64,000 bases of DNA. Origin: Parathielavia appendiculata. Taxonomy: Eukaryota; Ascomycota; Sordariomycetes; Sordariales; Chaetomiaceae. A program made the position numbers and the translations under genes. Below, piece by piece: positions 35,373-43,785 of this stretch. Location: assembly GCF_033297405.1 (NCBI RefSeq), contig NW_026944221.1, forward strand, positions 787,449 to 851,448, written 5' to 3'. A model generated the notes under the pieces. That model made no database searches, was not told where the DNA came from, and was given only the letters and a program-made list of their open reading frames with translations. How positions within the stretch are numbered: position 1 is the stretch's first letter; every line of letters begins with the position of its first letter.

Positions 35373-36039
35373 CGCGGGGCAATCAAGCTCTCACTTACGC
35401 CGTTATACTCGGGAGCCGATTCGGCGCGAAATACCAGTCGACGGCGCGTTGAAATGGTGGGGTCATTGTGGTTCTCAGATCGAATGGCAATTGTTTTTGT
35501 TTGGATTGGATGTTGCATCGCCAGGGAGCTTGAACAGACAGTGCGTTTAATCCGAATACACTGTCTTTGCCCCACATCGACCACCACGTATTGGACAAGT
35601 GTGCCCATGGAAGACAACGAATGAATGGGAGACAGGTTGAGAAGCTCAAACAGAGTACCTATTTGATGTCCATACCAATTACTTATGTGTACATGACATT
35701 TGATCTCCAGCTTGATCTTTGCTTCGATATCCGGCATTAGCAATGACTCGAGTGGCTAGATCACGTGCGCCTGCTCAGAACTGAACCCTGGCTTGGAGCT
35801 GATCTATGCTCCCGATGACGTTTTGGCCTCGGCAATCCCCGACTCTGGCTGGACCCTGCTCCATCCGAAAAATCATCAATTTGCGCCGTCCGATGACCAG
35901 CGAACTAGTTCTTGTTGTCTCGTTTCCAAGCTGGCGCCACTTTTAATGATCCTGCGAGAACACGCACGGTCAATGCTGTCGTCTTTTGCAGCTGCCATCC
36001 ATTAATATAACGACAGGAAACGACCAAATAACGTTCACC
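35373..36039. promoter_or_regulatory. Divergent upstream region
   Basis: Separates the coiled-coil nuclear gene (left) from the mitochondrial oxidoreductase-like gene (right) and should hold both promoters. No specific site recognised. Confidence 0.5.
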
Positions 36040-37068
36040 ATGCGGCGGACATTTCTCAGCGCACGGCCGTCGCGCGCCGTTTATCACGCTTTCGTCGGTC
36101 AACGAGCGCGACGCACGTATGCCACGGTGCCCACCAAGGATGACTCCCCGCCGTCGCCAATTATGCCGTCCAAGGAGCAGGCGCACCCTGTCGGGCCCTT
36201 TTACGAGGCCATCCTCCGCACTCCCAAGCCATTCCCCCAGAAGAAGCCTGAAGAGCCGCCGGTGACATCCCAGGAGTCGCCCGCGGCCGAGGAGAAGCCC
36301 TCGCAACCGGCAGCCGAGGACAAGGCGGCCGCTGACGAAGACAAGAAGCCCGCGGCACGGCGCCCTCGCAAACCGAAACAGCCCGCCGCCGCCCCCAACA
36401 AGGACGAGACCCCCAAGGCCAAGTCGGTTCCCTCTTCATCCTCCTCTCCCTCATTCATACCTACTCCTTCCACCCCGGAGACCCGAGCAGACAAGAACCC
36501 GCCATCTAACAACGACCCCGCATCACAGGCCCGCATCATCATCGGGTCCCGCCTAGCCGGCCCCGCCGAGCGCGCCGAGCGGCTGGCCCGCCTCCGCGCC
36601 GAGAGCCGCCTCGTCGCCGGCGTGCTGGTGCCGCCCAAGCCCGAGGAGCCCGACAACTGCTGCATGAGCGGTTGCGTCAACTGCGTGTGGGATCGGTACC
36701 GCGACGAGATGGAGGAGTGGGCTTTTCGGAGCGCCGAGGCCGAGCGCAGGCTGCGGGCGATGGAGGCCGGCGGGCAGGTCGGCGCCACCGAGGAGAGTTT
36801 TGAGGCGGTGGAGGAGCGCGGGCGGGGGATGCAGCTGGGCGTGCATGACGAGGTTATGGATCGGATGGATGAGGATGGCGGTGGTTCTTCTTCCTGTGTA
36901 ACTCTGGGCTGGGACGGGGTTAGTAAAGGCGGGGCAACGGGGAGGATTGTCAAAGATTTCTGGGATGAGGAGCTGTATAAAAACGTGCCGGTGGGATTTA
37001 GAGAGTTTATGAAGCAGGAGAAGAGGTTAAAGGAGAAGCATATGCGAGAGGCGACAATGGGTGGGTAA
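36040..37068 (+). CDS. Mitochondrial oxidoreductase-like-domain protein (OXLD1 family)
   Basis: Single exon, 342 residues. The start MRRTFLSARPSRAVYHAFVG with RRTYATVP is a typical mitochondrial presequence with a cleavage-like site; an upstream in-frame ATG at 35986 would bury it. A long Lys/Pro/Ala-rich low-complexity stretch (residues 70-165) precedes the oxidoreductase-like domain: PPKPEEPDNCCMSGCVNCVW, then DRYRDEMEEW. The Cys pattern CC-x3-C-x2-C is the family hallmark and may bind a metal. The biochemical role of the family is not settled. The C-terminal tail ends in a charged helix. Confidence 0.88.
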   Translation: MRRTFLSARPSRAVYHAFVGQRARRTYATVPTKDDSPPSPIMPSKEQAHPVGPFYEAILRTPKPFPQKKPEEPPVTSQESPAAEEKPSQPAAEDKAAADEDKKPAARRPRKPKQPAAAPNKDETPKAKSVPSSSSSPSFIPTPSTPETRADKNPPSNNDPASQARIIIGSRLAGPAERAERLARLRAESRLVAGVLVPPKPEEPDNCCMSGCVNCVWDRYRDEMEEWAFRSAEAERRLRAMEAGGQVGATEESFEAVEERGRGMQLGVHDEVMDRMDEDGGGSSSCVTLGWDGVSKGGATGRIVKDFWDEELYKNVPVGFREFMKQEKRLKEKHMREATMGG

Positions 37069-37489
37069 AATTCCGTCTGGCAGTTGTATTATTATACCTT
37101 CTTTCAGGCGGCCTTTGATAGAGTGGAGATTGGGATATATACCTAATAGATTCTCGTCACTCGGAGCAAGAAAATGAAGAGAATATGGGTATTTCGATGT
37201 GCCCTCTATCTATCCCTTTGCCCAAACTCACACTCACATTCACCTGCTAATAACCGCTGGTGCCAACATGCTTCTCGCCAGTAAACTCCGTCAAAAAATG
37301 CTCGCTGCTGCCAAACCAGGCGCCGAGTGCCTGCTATACTTATTGGGAGAATGCACAACCCAACCCATACTTCTGTAGGGCACGTGTGATGCGCCGACCT
37401 CTGCCTGCCCCGGCCAACACACACGCCGTATGTATGTAGTGTGCCTGATTTGTCTCCCTTCTGCTTGTTTTATGCTGTATGGTTTGTAT
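37069..37489. other. Convergent intergenic spacer
   Basis: 3' regions of two convergent genes. No further feature recognised. Confidence 0.6.
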
Positions 37490-38254
37490 TCACGAATCCT
37501 GCTTGGCCTTGGCCGCGGCAGCATTCCGGTCGTGCTCATCGATATCCATCGCCTCCCAGGGGTAGCAAATCCACTCGTCGCCCACCGTCCGGGCCGCGAG
37601 GTACCGGCCGTTCGTGATGTTCTCAGGCAGGGTGCCCTTCTTTGGCTTGTCCTTGTTCTGTTCAAGTACCGCCGTGTCAGCCGCACGCTCAAGAGGTCTG
37701 ACCGGGAAATGAAACGCACATGCAGCACGAAGATGCCAAACTCGGTCTTGAGATCGCTGCCCATCTTGGCGCGGGCCTCCTCGACGTCCTTCTGCAGCTC
37801 CTTGACTGCGTACTCGAGCGTGGTGCGCGTGTCGTCGACCTCGTCGACAATCAGCACGCGCTTTCCGACCAGGCTGGACATCTCGCCCAGCGCCGAGAAG
37901 TCGAGCCACTGTGTGCGCGTCACTTTTGTGCCGGGGGCCTCGACGGCATCGTCGGTCGAACCCGACAGGCGCTCGTAGAGCGAGAGGCCGATGGCCTGGA
38001 TGGGGATGTTGGGGCTGCCGGGCTGCTTGAGAAACGAGCGCAGGATCCGCGCCGGGACGTAGCCGCCGCCGCCAATGGCGATCATCAGATCTGGCTTGAA
38101 GTCGGCCAGGATCTTGGGCGCCGACTCCTGGCACAGCTTGTGCACCTGTTTGATTGCGACGACATTAGTCCGACCCTGTTTTCCCGGAGCGTTCAAAGGA
38201 AATGGAGGAGGCGGCGCTCACATCGTTGTACGTGACATAGAGTTTCTCGACCAT
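37490..38254 (-). CDS. Xanthine/hypoxanthine-type phosphoribosyltransferase (Xpt1/Hpt1-like)
   Basis: Purine salvage enzyme that transfers phosphoribosyl from PRPP to a 6-oxopurine in the cytosol. Three exons (38254-38222, 38145-37720, 37657-37490) encode 208 residues, the usual length. The first exon is 11 codons (MVEKLYVTYND). Family features are the substrate-side loop DLMIAIGGGGYVPARILRSF (about residues 30-49), and the PRPP-binding motif VLIVDEVDDTRTTLEY at about 108-123. The C-terminal WICYPWEAMDIDEHD closes the hood domain. The sequence is nearer fungal Xpt1/Hpt1 than to bacterial HPRT; exact base preference cannot be read from sequence. Confidence 0.9.
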
Positions 38255-39180
38255 TTTGGCGGCTGGTGAGGTGGTTTGTCTCACAACAGATCGCGTGGGA
38301 TGCAATGGCGGGGCTGGATGCGAGTCTTCCTTGTGAGACAAACCCTCGAGGTTAGAGGGGGTGAACTGGCGAAAACTGTTGGCTATCGACTCAAATCAGC
38401 AGTATATAGAAACGCAGAAGATCTTCGAGTCGGAACTTGACGCAAAATAGGGGAATCTGTGAGAGGCATGTGCTTCAGAGACAGAAAAAGTTTCCCTCGA
38501 TCTCAACCCCACCCTGGATGGGTCCGGGACGCCGGACGGGAGCTTCAGGCAACAAGAAGAAACGCTCCACTGTCCGGCCGGGGTTTTCGGGGCTCCATAG
38601 TTGGCAGCCCGGGCGAAGGCGCTAACGAAGAGGGGAACTTGTTGTGACTGAGCCGCAGTCCCTGTGCAGTAACTCGAGGATGCACCTTAACTGAATCGGG
38701 GTTCCCACATGCACAAGACGCTATGGCTATGCACTTACCATGCAATATGGCCCATGAAGAGCTTGTCGGATGATCTCTGTAGCGAAGGTCCAGCGAACGC
38801 AGAACGTGTAATCCGTGTATGCAATTTCCCGCACCTGCTGCAAACCTAGTGCCACGCAGCCTTGGTCGCAGCGCCGACGCATTTCGCCCGGCCTTGTTCA
38901 TCACCAGCGCCGCAGTGCCCGTCGTCCTCAACCTCCCCGATTGCAAGCTATGTCCAAGCTCATCTACCTCTCGATTCATGCAAGTACCAGTGCCATATCG
39001 TCTGATGGAGTACGCAATTTCGTGGCCTTGGTGCTTTTTGTTAGTGTCGAATGTCATAGACGACAGACGGTGTTCCATTCCGGCGCGTCGGGAACTCTGA
39101 GCGTCCCACATCCGACTCTGTCTTCCTTTGAGAGTACCTACTAGCCTACAATTCAGTTACAAGCGTTCCGTTATTGTGTC
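38255..39180. other. Gene-poor spacer at the start of the accessory island
   Basis: Open frames here overlap on both strands and have no recognisable content. No repeat ends seen. Confidence 0.5.
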
Positions 39181-41075
39181 TTATGTTGCATAATTTCGCG
39201 CTCTCTTTGACAACCGGCCATGTTCGGTTCCCTTGCTACAGCTTGCGTGCCTCAGCCAGCCACCTTTTCCGTTCGTCCGCCGGCGGGATATAGTACCCTT
39301 CCTCGACTCACGCTGTGGATCCACTTCGCGGATCGCGTACCACAGAGTGCGGGTCAAACTCGCACAACCCTCGATGAAATCGGGGCTGGTGACAGAATCG
39401 TTGTGTGCGTTGGCGGCATCGGCAGGCGTGTGGAATCCTCGACACGATACCCGACCCATATCCCAGAACGCGCGACGGGGCAGCAGGCTGACAGCCCAGT
39501 AGACGGCGTTAGAAGGATATAGCAGACGACAACCGAAAGCTCTGTGTGGCATTGCCCGTCAGTCACAAACAAGTACGCTACCGGCAGCTCTTTCATCTGG
39601 CCTTGTGTGGGGGGAATCTCCTATTCGGCATCAGGGAGCAGCGCAGAAGCTGACATACGGGTTTGACATGTGGAGTTGCCCAGCATGATGACGGAAACCA
39701 TGAGCGCCACGCTTCCAGTGACCACCAGAGCGCCGCAGCGTGCGCCTTTGCTCCGGTAAAAGCAGCGGTCCAGGGTGCCAAGGTACAACTCGTCCTGTAC
39801 CGCTTCGTCGCATCGGATGACCATCAGGCTCCCCCCGATCGTCATGGGACGACGGGAACTGCCCTGTCCGCCGTGACCTGAGTTTCACAGTAGGCGTAGC
39901 CCGTCTTCCAGCTACCGCATACAAGGGAGCTCGCGACTCCCATGAGGGCAATGGAAACGACGCCAGGCCCGTCCCGCCACAGTACTGCATCAAGAAAGAG
40001 TCCCAGGACTAGAACGAAGTCTAACAAGAGAACACCGCTGATACCGGAAGGTATCGCGCAGGGTTAGGGCTAGGTGTTATACCCCACCATTGGTGGGGTG
40101 GTTGTTTGTATGTAGATAAGATAAGGCTTCCCCACTCTGGATCGTGGGATATCTCCCACCACTGCAGTTGCTGCTTGCAACTACCAGAGGACGACATCCT
40201 GACTTTTCCCCGAATACATGGCATTTGCCCTCTTTTCCCAGCATACGGCTATTTTCCCGTATCAACCGCGTACCAGATGGCTAGGAGGCGCGCTCGCCAG
40301 TCTTAAACTTCCCACGGACTTCAAGGTCCCCGGGCAATTGGCTGTGGTTTTGGAGGTGGTGGCGGATGTCGAGAAGGCGAAACCAAAGACGGGGCATCTT
40401 GTCGAGCTGGTGAAGCGTGGTGACGACGTATCCGACCGTCTCGGGCCTGCTCACATCGTCCCGAGAAGACCCATATGTTATCATTGAGACGACCGCCTTG
40501 CTCTGAGGCAGCTGCGCGGGCCGGGCGGCATTCACCAACTCCATGGGCGGCACAAGGCGCGGCAACATGACCAGAGACGACGCCATGACGGCCCGCGTGA
40601 ACTCGACTGGCCGGCGGCCTCCACTAATGGCTAGGGGAACGATTGTCGCGCCGTCGACTCGCCAGCCGTCGTTGGCTTCAAGCACCAGAGGAAGCCAGCC
40701 TTCATGTCCGGTCGTATCAACTGACGAGTTCATTACCACAGCCTTGAGTGCCAGTAACAGGAGAACTAATTGGAACTGAACTCGCCGCCTGGCGAAGGAG
40801 AACCGCAAAAGGATAAGGGCTGACAATGCTAGGAGTAGGATGCTGGCGAGTGGGAAACGGGGAATATGGCTTCAAACGACTAGTCCCCCCTGCTAGATAT
40901 CCGCTCCGGTTCTGCCTCCCAATACATCACTGGCTTCCTAAGTGAGATCTAGCGAGGCAATGGCAAGGCGGCTAGTATGTCGCGCCTCGATGTGGAACCT
41001 GTCACGGGCCCCACCATGAGCCCTACCCTTGGGCAATTGGTGGGCGAGAGACTGTGGATTTCATGGCGAAGCGAC
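39181..41075 (-). pseudogene. Frameshifted multi-span fungal membrane protein
   Basis: Minus-strand pieces in different frames line up in order as one protein. An N-terminal frame (40826-40281) has hydrophobic ILLRFSFARRRVQFQLVLLL and later GYVVTTLHQLDKMPRLWFRL. A middle frame (40027-39842) has a span GPGVVSIALMGVASSLVCGS and runs into TGA; the next frame resumes immediately with SLMVIRCDEAVQDELYLGTL and a span VTGSVALMVSVIMLGNSTCQ. A further shift near 39508-39516 separates VVCYILL from NAVYWAVSLLPRRAFWD. The pattern 'CDE, YLG, GNSTCQ, NAVYWAV.LP..WD' is that of a multi-membrane-span family common in filamentous fungi with no assigned function. At least two one-base shifts (near 39842-39846 and 39508-39516) break it; assembly error is the alternative. 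Confidence 0.68.
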
Positions 41076-41080
41076 ATGAG

Positions 41081-41529
41081 TCGCAATAGAGGGAGGATAT
41101 CTGGAGAGCGGGAGACCCAAATTGGAACTTGAACTTCCCTCTCTCAAGGATCAGTCAGTTGGTTTGTGGTGCACGCACAATACAGTCGTCTTGCCTGCTG
41201 CCTGTTGAGGATTCGGTGCATCTTCCTTGGTGAGCCTGTGTGTGTGTCACCTTACAGAACCTGGATGCAGAGTGTAGCACGTGGGACAGAGTCAGTAGAC
41301 GACGAGACTATAGAGGGATATGCCCTTCCGAGGCCGATTATGCCCACATGCAGCAACGATAGCACTAGACTGGAATAGGCCAGTGGACATCTAGGTCTAT
41401 CAGACTATACGTAGTGTGGTGGCGCAAAATAGTAGATCGTTTATATCACGGGCAATGCCCATGCCAGGGTTAAGGTTATAATCTATGTATAAGCACCCTG
41501 GAGAGCTCTTACTACACACTCATGAGTCT
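41081..41529. other. Spacer beside the MULE element
   Basis: No gene supported; contains a degenerate telomere-like AGGGTTAAGG near 41469. Confidence 0.5.
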
Positions 41530-41700
41530 GGGTCCCATTGGACTAATAGGTCCGGCTCCCACTACACGTAGAGCCACGGATCCGGCTCCCACTAGACTCA
41601 CGGGTCCGGCTCCCACTAGAGAGACGGGTCCGTCTCGCTTAGTCATCGCAAAAGTGTATTAGTCATCACAAAATGCATCTAACGCGGCCGCCTCCCCCGC
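41530..41700 (+). repeat. Left terminal inverted repeat of MULE
   Basis: Contains repeated GGTCCGGCTCCCACTA modules, then CGTCTCGCTTAGTCATCGC and the inner end AACGCGGCCGCCTCCCCCGC. The inner 100 bases match the reverse complement of 42321-42420 almost perfectly; the outer part differs by an 18-base indel. Confidence 0.9.
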
Positions 41701-41714
41701 GCCCGCAGCACACC

Positions 41715-41760
41715 GCCATCGCCATCGCATCGCCATCGCCATCGCATCGCCATCGCCATG
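41715..41760 (+). repeat. GCCATC/GCATC microsatellite
   Basis: Tandem GCCATC units alternating with GCATC, running directly into the ATG of the transposase remnant. Short units make its length likely to vary between strains. Confidence 0.85.
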
Positions 41761-42342
41761 GAGACTTTCCCAGGCGACTGCCTTCCTCCCGAACGCCATT
41801 TCGAGTCTCGACAGGCATTATTCGAGTCGATCAACGCGTGGGCTAAGCCAAGAGGCTACGCCTTTACTACCCAAAGGTCGACGAAGGAGAAGAATGGTAC
41901 CTCGACAGTGATCTACGCATGCGATCGATCTCGTCATCCTCCTAGCGGCGTATTGGAGCGTCAACGGAAAACAACAACTTGAAGGACGAATTGCCCTTTT
42001 TCAGTTATAGCAAAAGAGACGACTAACGGCGGCGGCTGGATCTTGAAGCATCGTCCCGATCAGCGCTTTGCGGTACACAACCATGAGCCAAGCCAGCACC
42101 CATCGGCAAACCCAGTTCACCGGCAACTTTCTGAAGGCACGTCACAGCTTGCAAGCTTTTCGAATGCCGGTATCTCGCCGAAGGAAATCCAGACACTCGT
42201 ACGGCAGAGCGGCTCACTAGCTACAAGGCAAGACATTTACAACCGGATTGCAGATGTACGACGAGATGCATGCGAAGGTCAGAGTGCAATTCATGCGCTA
42301 GCCAATCGACTCGACAAGTCGCGGGGGAGGCGGCCGCGTTAG
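41758..42342 (+). pseudogene. MULE transposase N-terminal remnant with nonsense codon
   Basis: One frame runs from ATG at 41758 to a stop at 42342 with a single internal TGA at 41980-41982. The reading on either side is continuous: HFESRQALFESINAWAKPRG and YACDRSRHPPSG, then TNCPFSVIAKET, WILKHRPDQRFAVHNHEPSQ and SGSLATRQDIYNRIADVRR. This is the FAR1/WRKY-GCM1-like zinc DNA-binding region found at the start of fungal MULE transposases. The TGA occupies a position where CGA would be expected, a C-to-T change compatible with repeat-induced point mutation. The DDE catalytic domain is missing. Confidence 0.82.
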
Positions 42343-42482
42343 ATGCATTTTGTGATGACTAATACACTTTTGCGATGACTAAGCGAGACGGACCCGTCTC
42401 TCTAGTGGGAGCCGTGCGATGACTAAGGGACACGGACCCGTGAGTCTAGTGGGAGCCGGACCCGTGGCTTTTAATGGGGCCC
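42321..42482 (-). repeat. Right terminal inverted repeat of MULE
   Basis: Reverse complement of the left repeat, beginning GCGGGGGAGGCGGCCGCGTT and ending AATGGGGCCC. It carries one extra module with TGCGATGACTAAGGGACACG relative to the left end. Confidence 0.9.
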
Positions 42483-42485
42483 TTA

Positions 42486-42635
42486 TCAGCGAGAGGATCA
42501 CTCTAGCAAATTTTAATACAGGTACCACGGTGCATGCAATAAGACGTTAGGAAATAGTTAGTGAGATCTAACAATTTCTTAAGTGTCCCATCGTGTATGC
42601 TCCACCAAAAATTGCTAGAGTGATCCGCTCGCTGA
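42486..42635. mobile_element. 150-bp Tc1/mariner-type MITE with TA duplication
   Basis: Left end TCAGCGAG-AGGATCACTCTAGC and right end, on the other strand, TCAGCGAG-CGGATCACTCTAGC form about 29-base inverted repeats with two differences. TA sits immediately outside both ends (42484-42485 and 42636-42637), the target duplication of the Tc1/mariner superfamily. The interior is AT-rich and non-coding. Confidence 0.88.
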
Positions 42636-42637
42636 TA

Positions 42638-43042
42638 TGATTCGCTCGCTGGTGATATACGTTGGCTCAATTATCACACTGCCCGCCCTGCTGCTTCTGC
42701 ATGCTCTATTTTGTAAGCGCTTCTTTCTGTGATACCGTGGATATGTGGTTGTTGGACTTCGAACAGGAGGGTTGGCATTCAGTGAAGTAGGAATCCATCA
42801 ACAAATGGGTCAATCAGATACCCCAGATCTTGAAGGATTGTATCGAATTAGAAGGAGGACTTACCGGCAATTGAAACACAATAAGTTGCGTCAGACTTGA
42901 GTGTTCCGCTAACGTTAATGTCGCTCGAGATAAGTTATGGTGGGGTCTTTATAGTATACAGCTCTTGTCTGTCCAGGGTGAGGTACGGCAGAAGCCTACA
43001 AGGGATCTTATCACCGCTGACCTAGGGTCCCAACCTCCAGCC
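42638..43042. other. Short spacer between MITE and LINE insertion
   Basis: About 400 bases with no gene recognised. GCTCGCTGGTGATA near 42653 resembles the MITE end just before it and may be a degenerate end of another element. Confidence 0.45.
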
Positions 43043-43055
43043 CATAGTTGATATA

Positions 43056-43578
43056 TTATGATTCCTACACCGCTGTGCCCTAGAGCGTGCCGGACCTTCA
43101 ACAACTTACTATACAGGAAAACCGCGCCCTCGTGGGCCGGGTGAAAAACCCATATCGACAATCAAGGAAACGATCAGTGTGCGATCCTGCAAATACAAAG
43201 TGGGAAGGCCTCTTGGCCTTCGAAGAAAAGGGTATCAGACTGCGAGCTCCAGCTCCAGCCTCCTGGCCAGACCGTACATCGGCAGTTTCCCCGAGTCCAT
43301 CAGCCAGTCCAGGATCCTCTCCGTTAGCCGTGCAGCTTTGGGACTGATTCCCTGTAGAACAGAATAAAAGTCCCTTCGCGTTCTGACCTCGGCTCTCTCC
43401 CATCTTCGAGTCAACGGTGGGGCCAAGCACCACATCACAAGGTGTTCGACAGTCTCTCGCCCCTCTCCACACTCGCATATAGGCGTCAGTACCTCTGGGA
43501 CTCTCCTTTCGAATAAGAAAGCCCGAAGGCCTATGGCCCCGGTTCGAATCTGGATCAACAGTGAACTCTTCGCTCTGT
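43056..43578 (-). mobile_element. Second 5'-truncated Tad-type LINE insertion
   Basis: The 13-bp sequence CATAGTTGATATA lies at 43043-43055 and again at 43579-43591, bracketing 523 bases. On the minus strand the insert opens inside the polyprotein and ends after a 3' untranslated stretch. The perfect duplication implies a fairly recent insertion. It ends about 200 bases from the NLR stop codon. Confidence 0.87.
43235..43578 (-). pseudogene. C-terminal LINE polyprotein fragment
   Basis: An unbroken frame of about 114 codons from the truncation point to the stop at 43235. It reads DRAKSSLLIQIRTGAIGLRA, then CECGEGRETVEHLVMWC, the same zinc-knuckle end as the fragment at the window start but clearly from a different subfamily. 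No polymerase core is present. Confidence 0.85.
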
Positions 43579-43785
43579 CATAGTTGATATAGATCTGTTG
43601 GGGTTTCTGCCAATCTCATGGATCTCGGAGCATACGGCGACGGCCCGGCGCAACAAAGTACAGTACATACGAGGTACGAATTGATTACAGCCTCATCTGC
43701 AGACTAGACGTTCACCCGACGCGGCGCCTCCCCACCATGGTGAATGAGTGACCACATAGACATTCCACATCATTAACTACCGTAC

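Larger units (their letters stand above)
41530..42482 (+). mobile_element. MULE (Mutator-like) DNA transposon, internally deleted
   Basis: About 953 bases bounded by long terminal inverted repeats (41530-41700 and 42321-42482). The interior keeps only the N-terminal, FAR1-like DNA-binding part of a fungal MULE transposase and then runs straight into the right repeat, so the catalytic core is gone. The inverted repeats contain internal GGGTCCGGCTCCCACTAG modules. Flanks TCATGAGTCT (41520-41529) and, once the adjacent MITE is removed, TTATGATTCG agree at 7 of 10 positions and may be a decayed target duplication. Likely non-autonomous. Confidence 0.83.

Noticed and set aside
43535..43560. GGTTCGAATC resembling a tRNA T-arm
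   Set aside because: It lies inside the LINE coding fragment and no acceptor stem, D-arm or anticodon arm can be formed around it.
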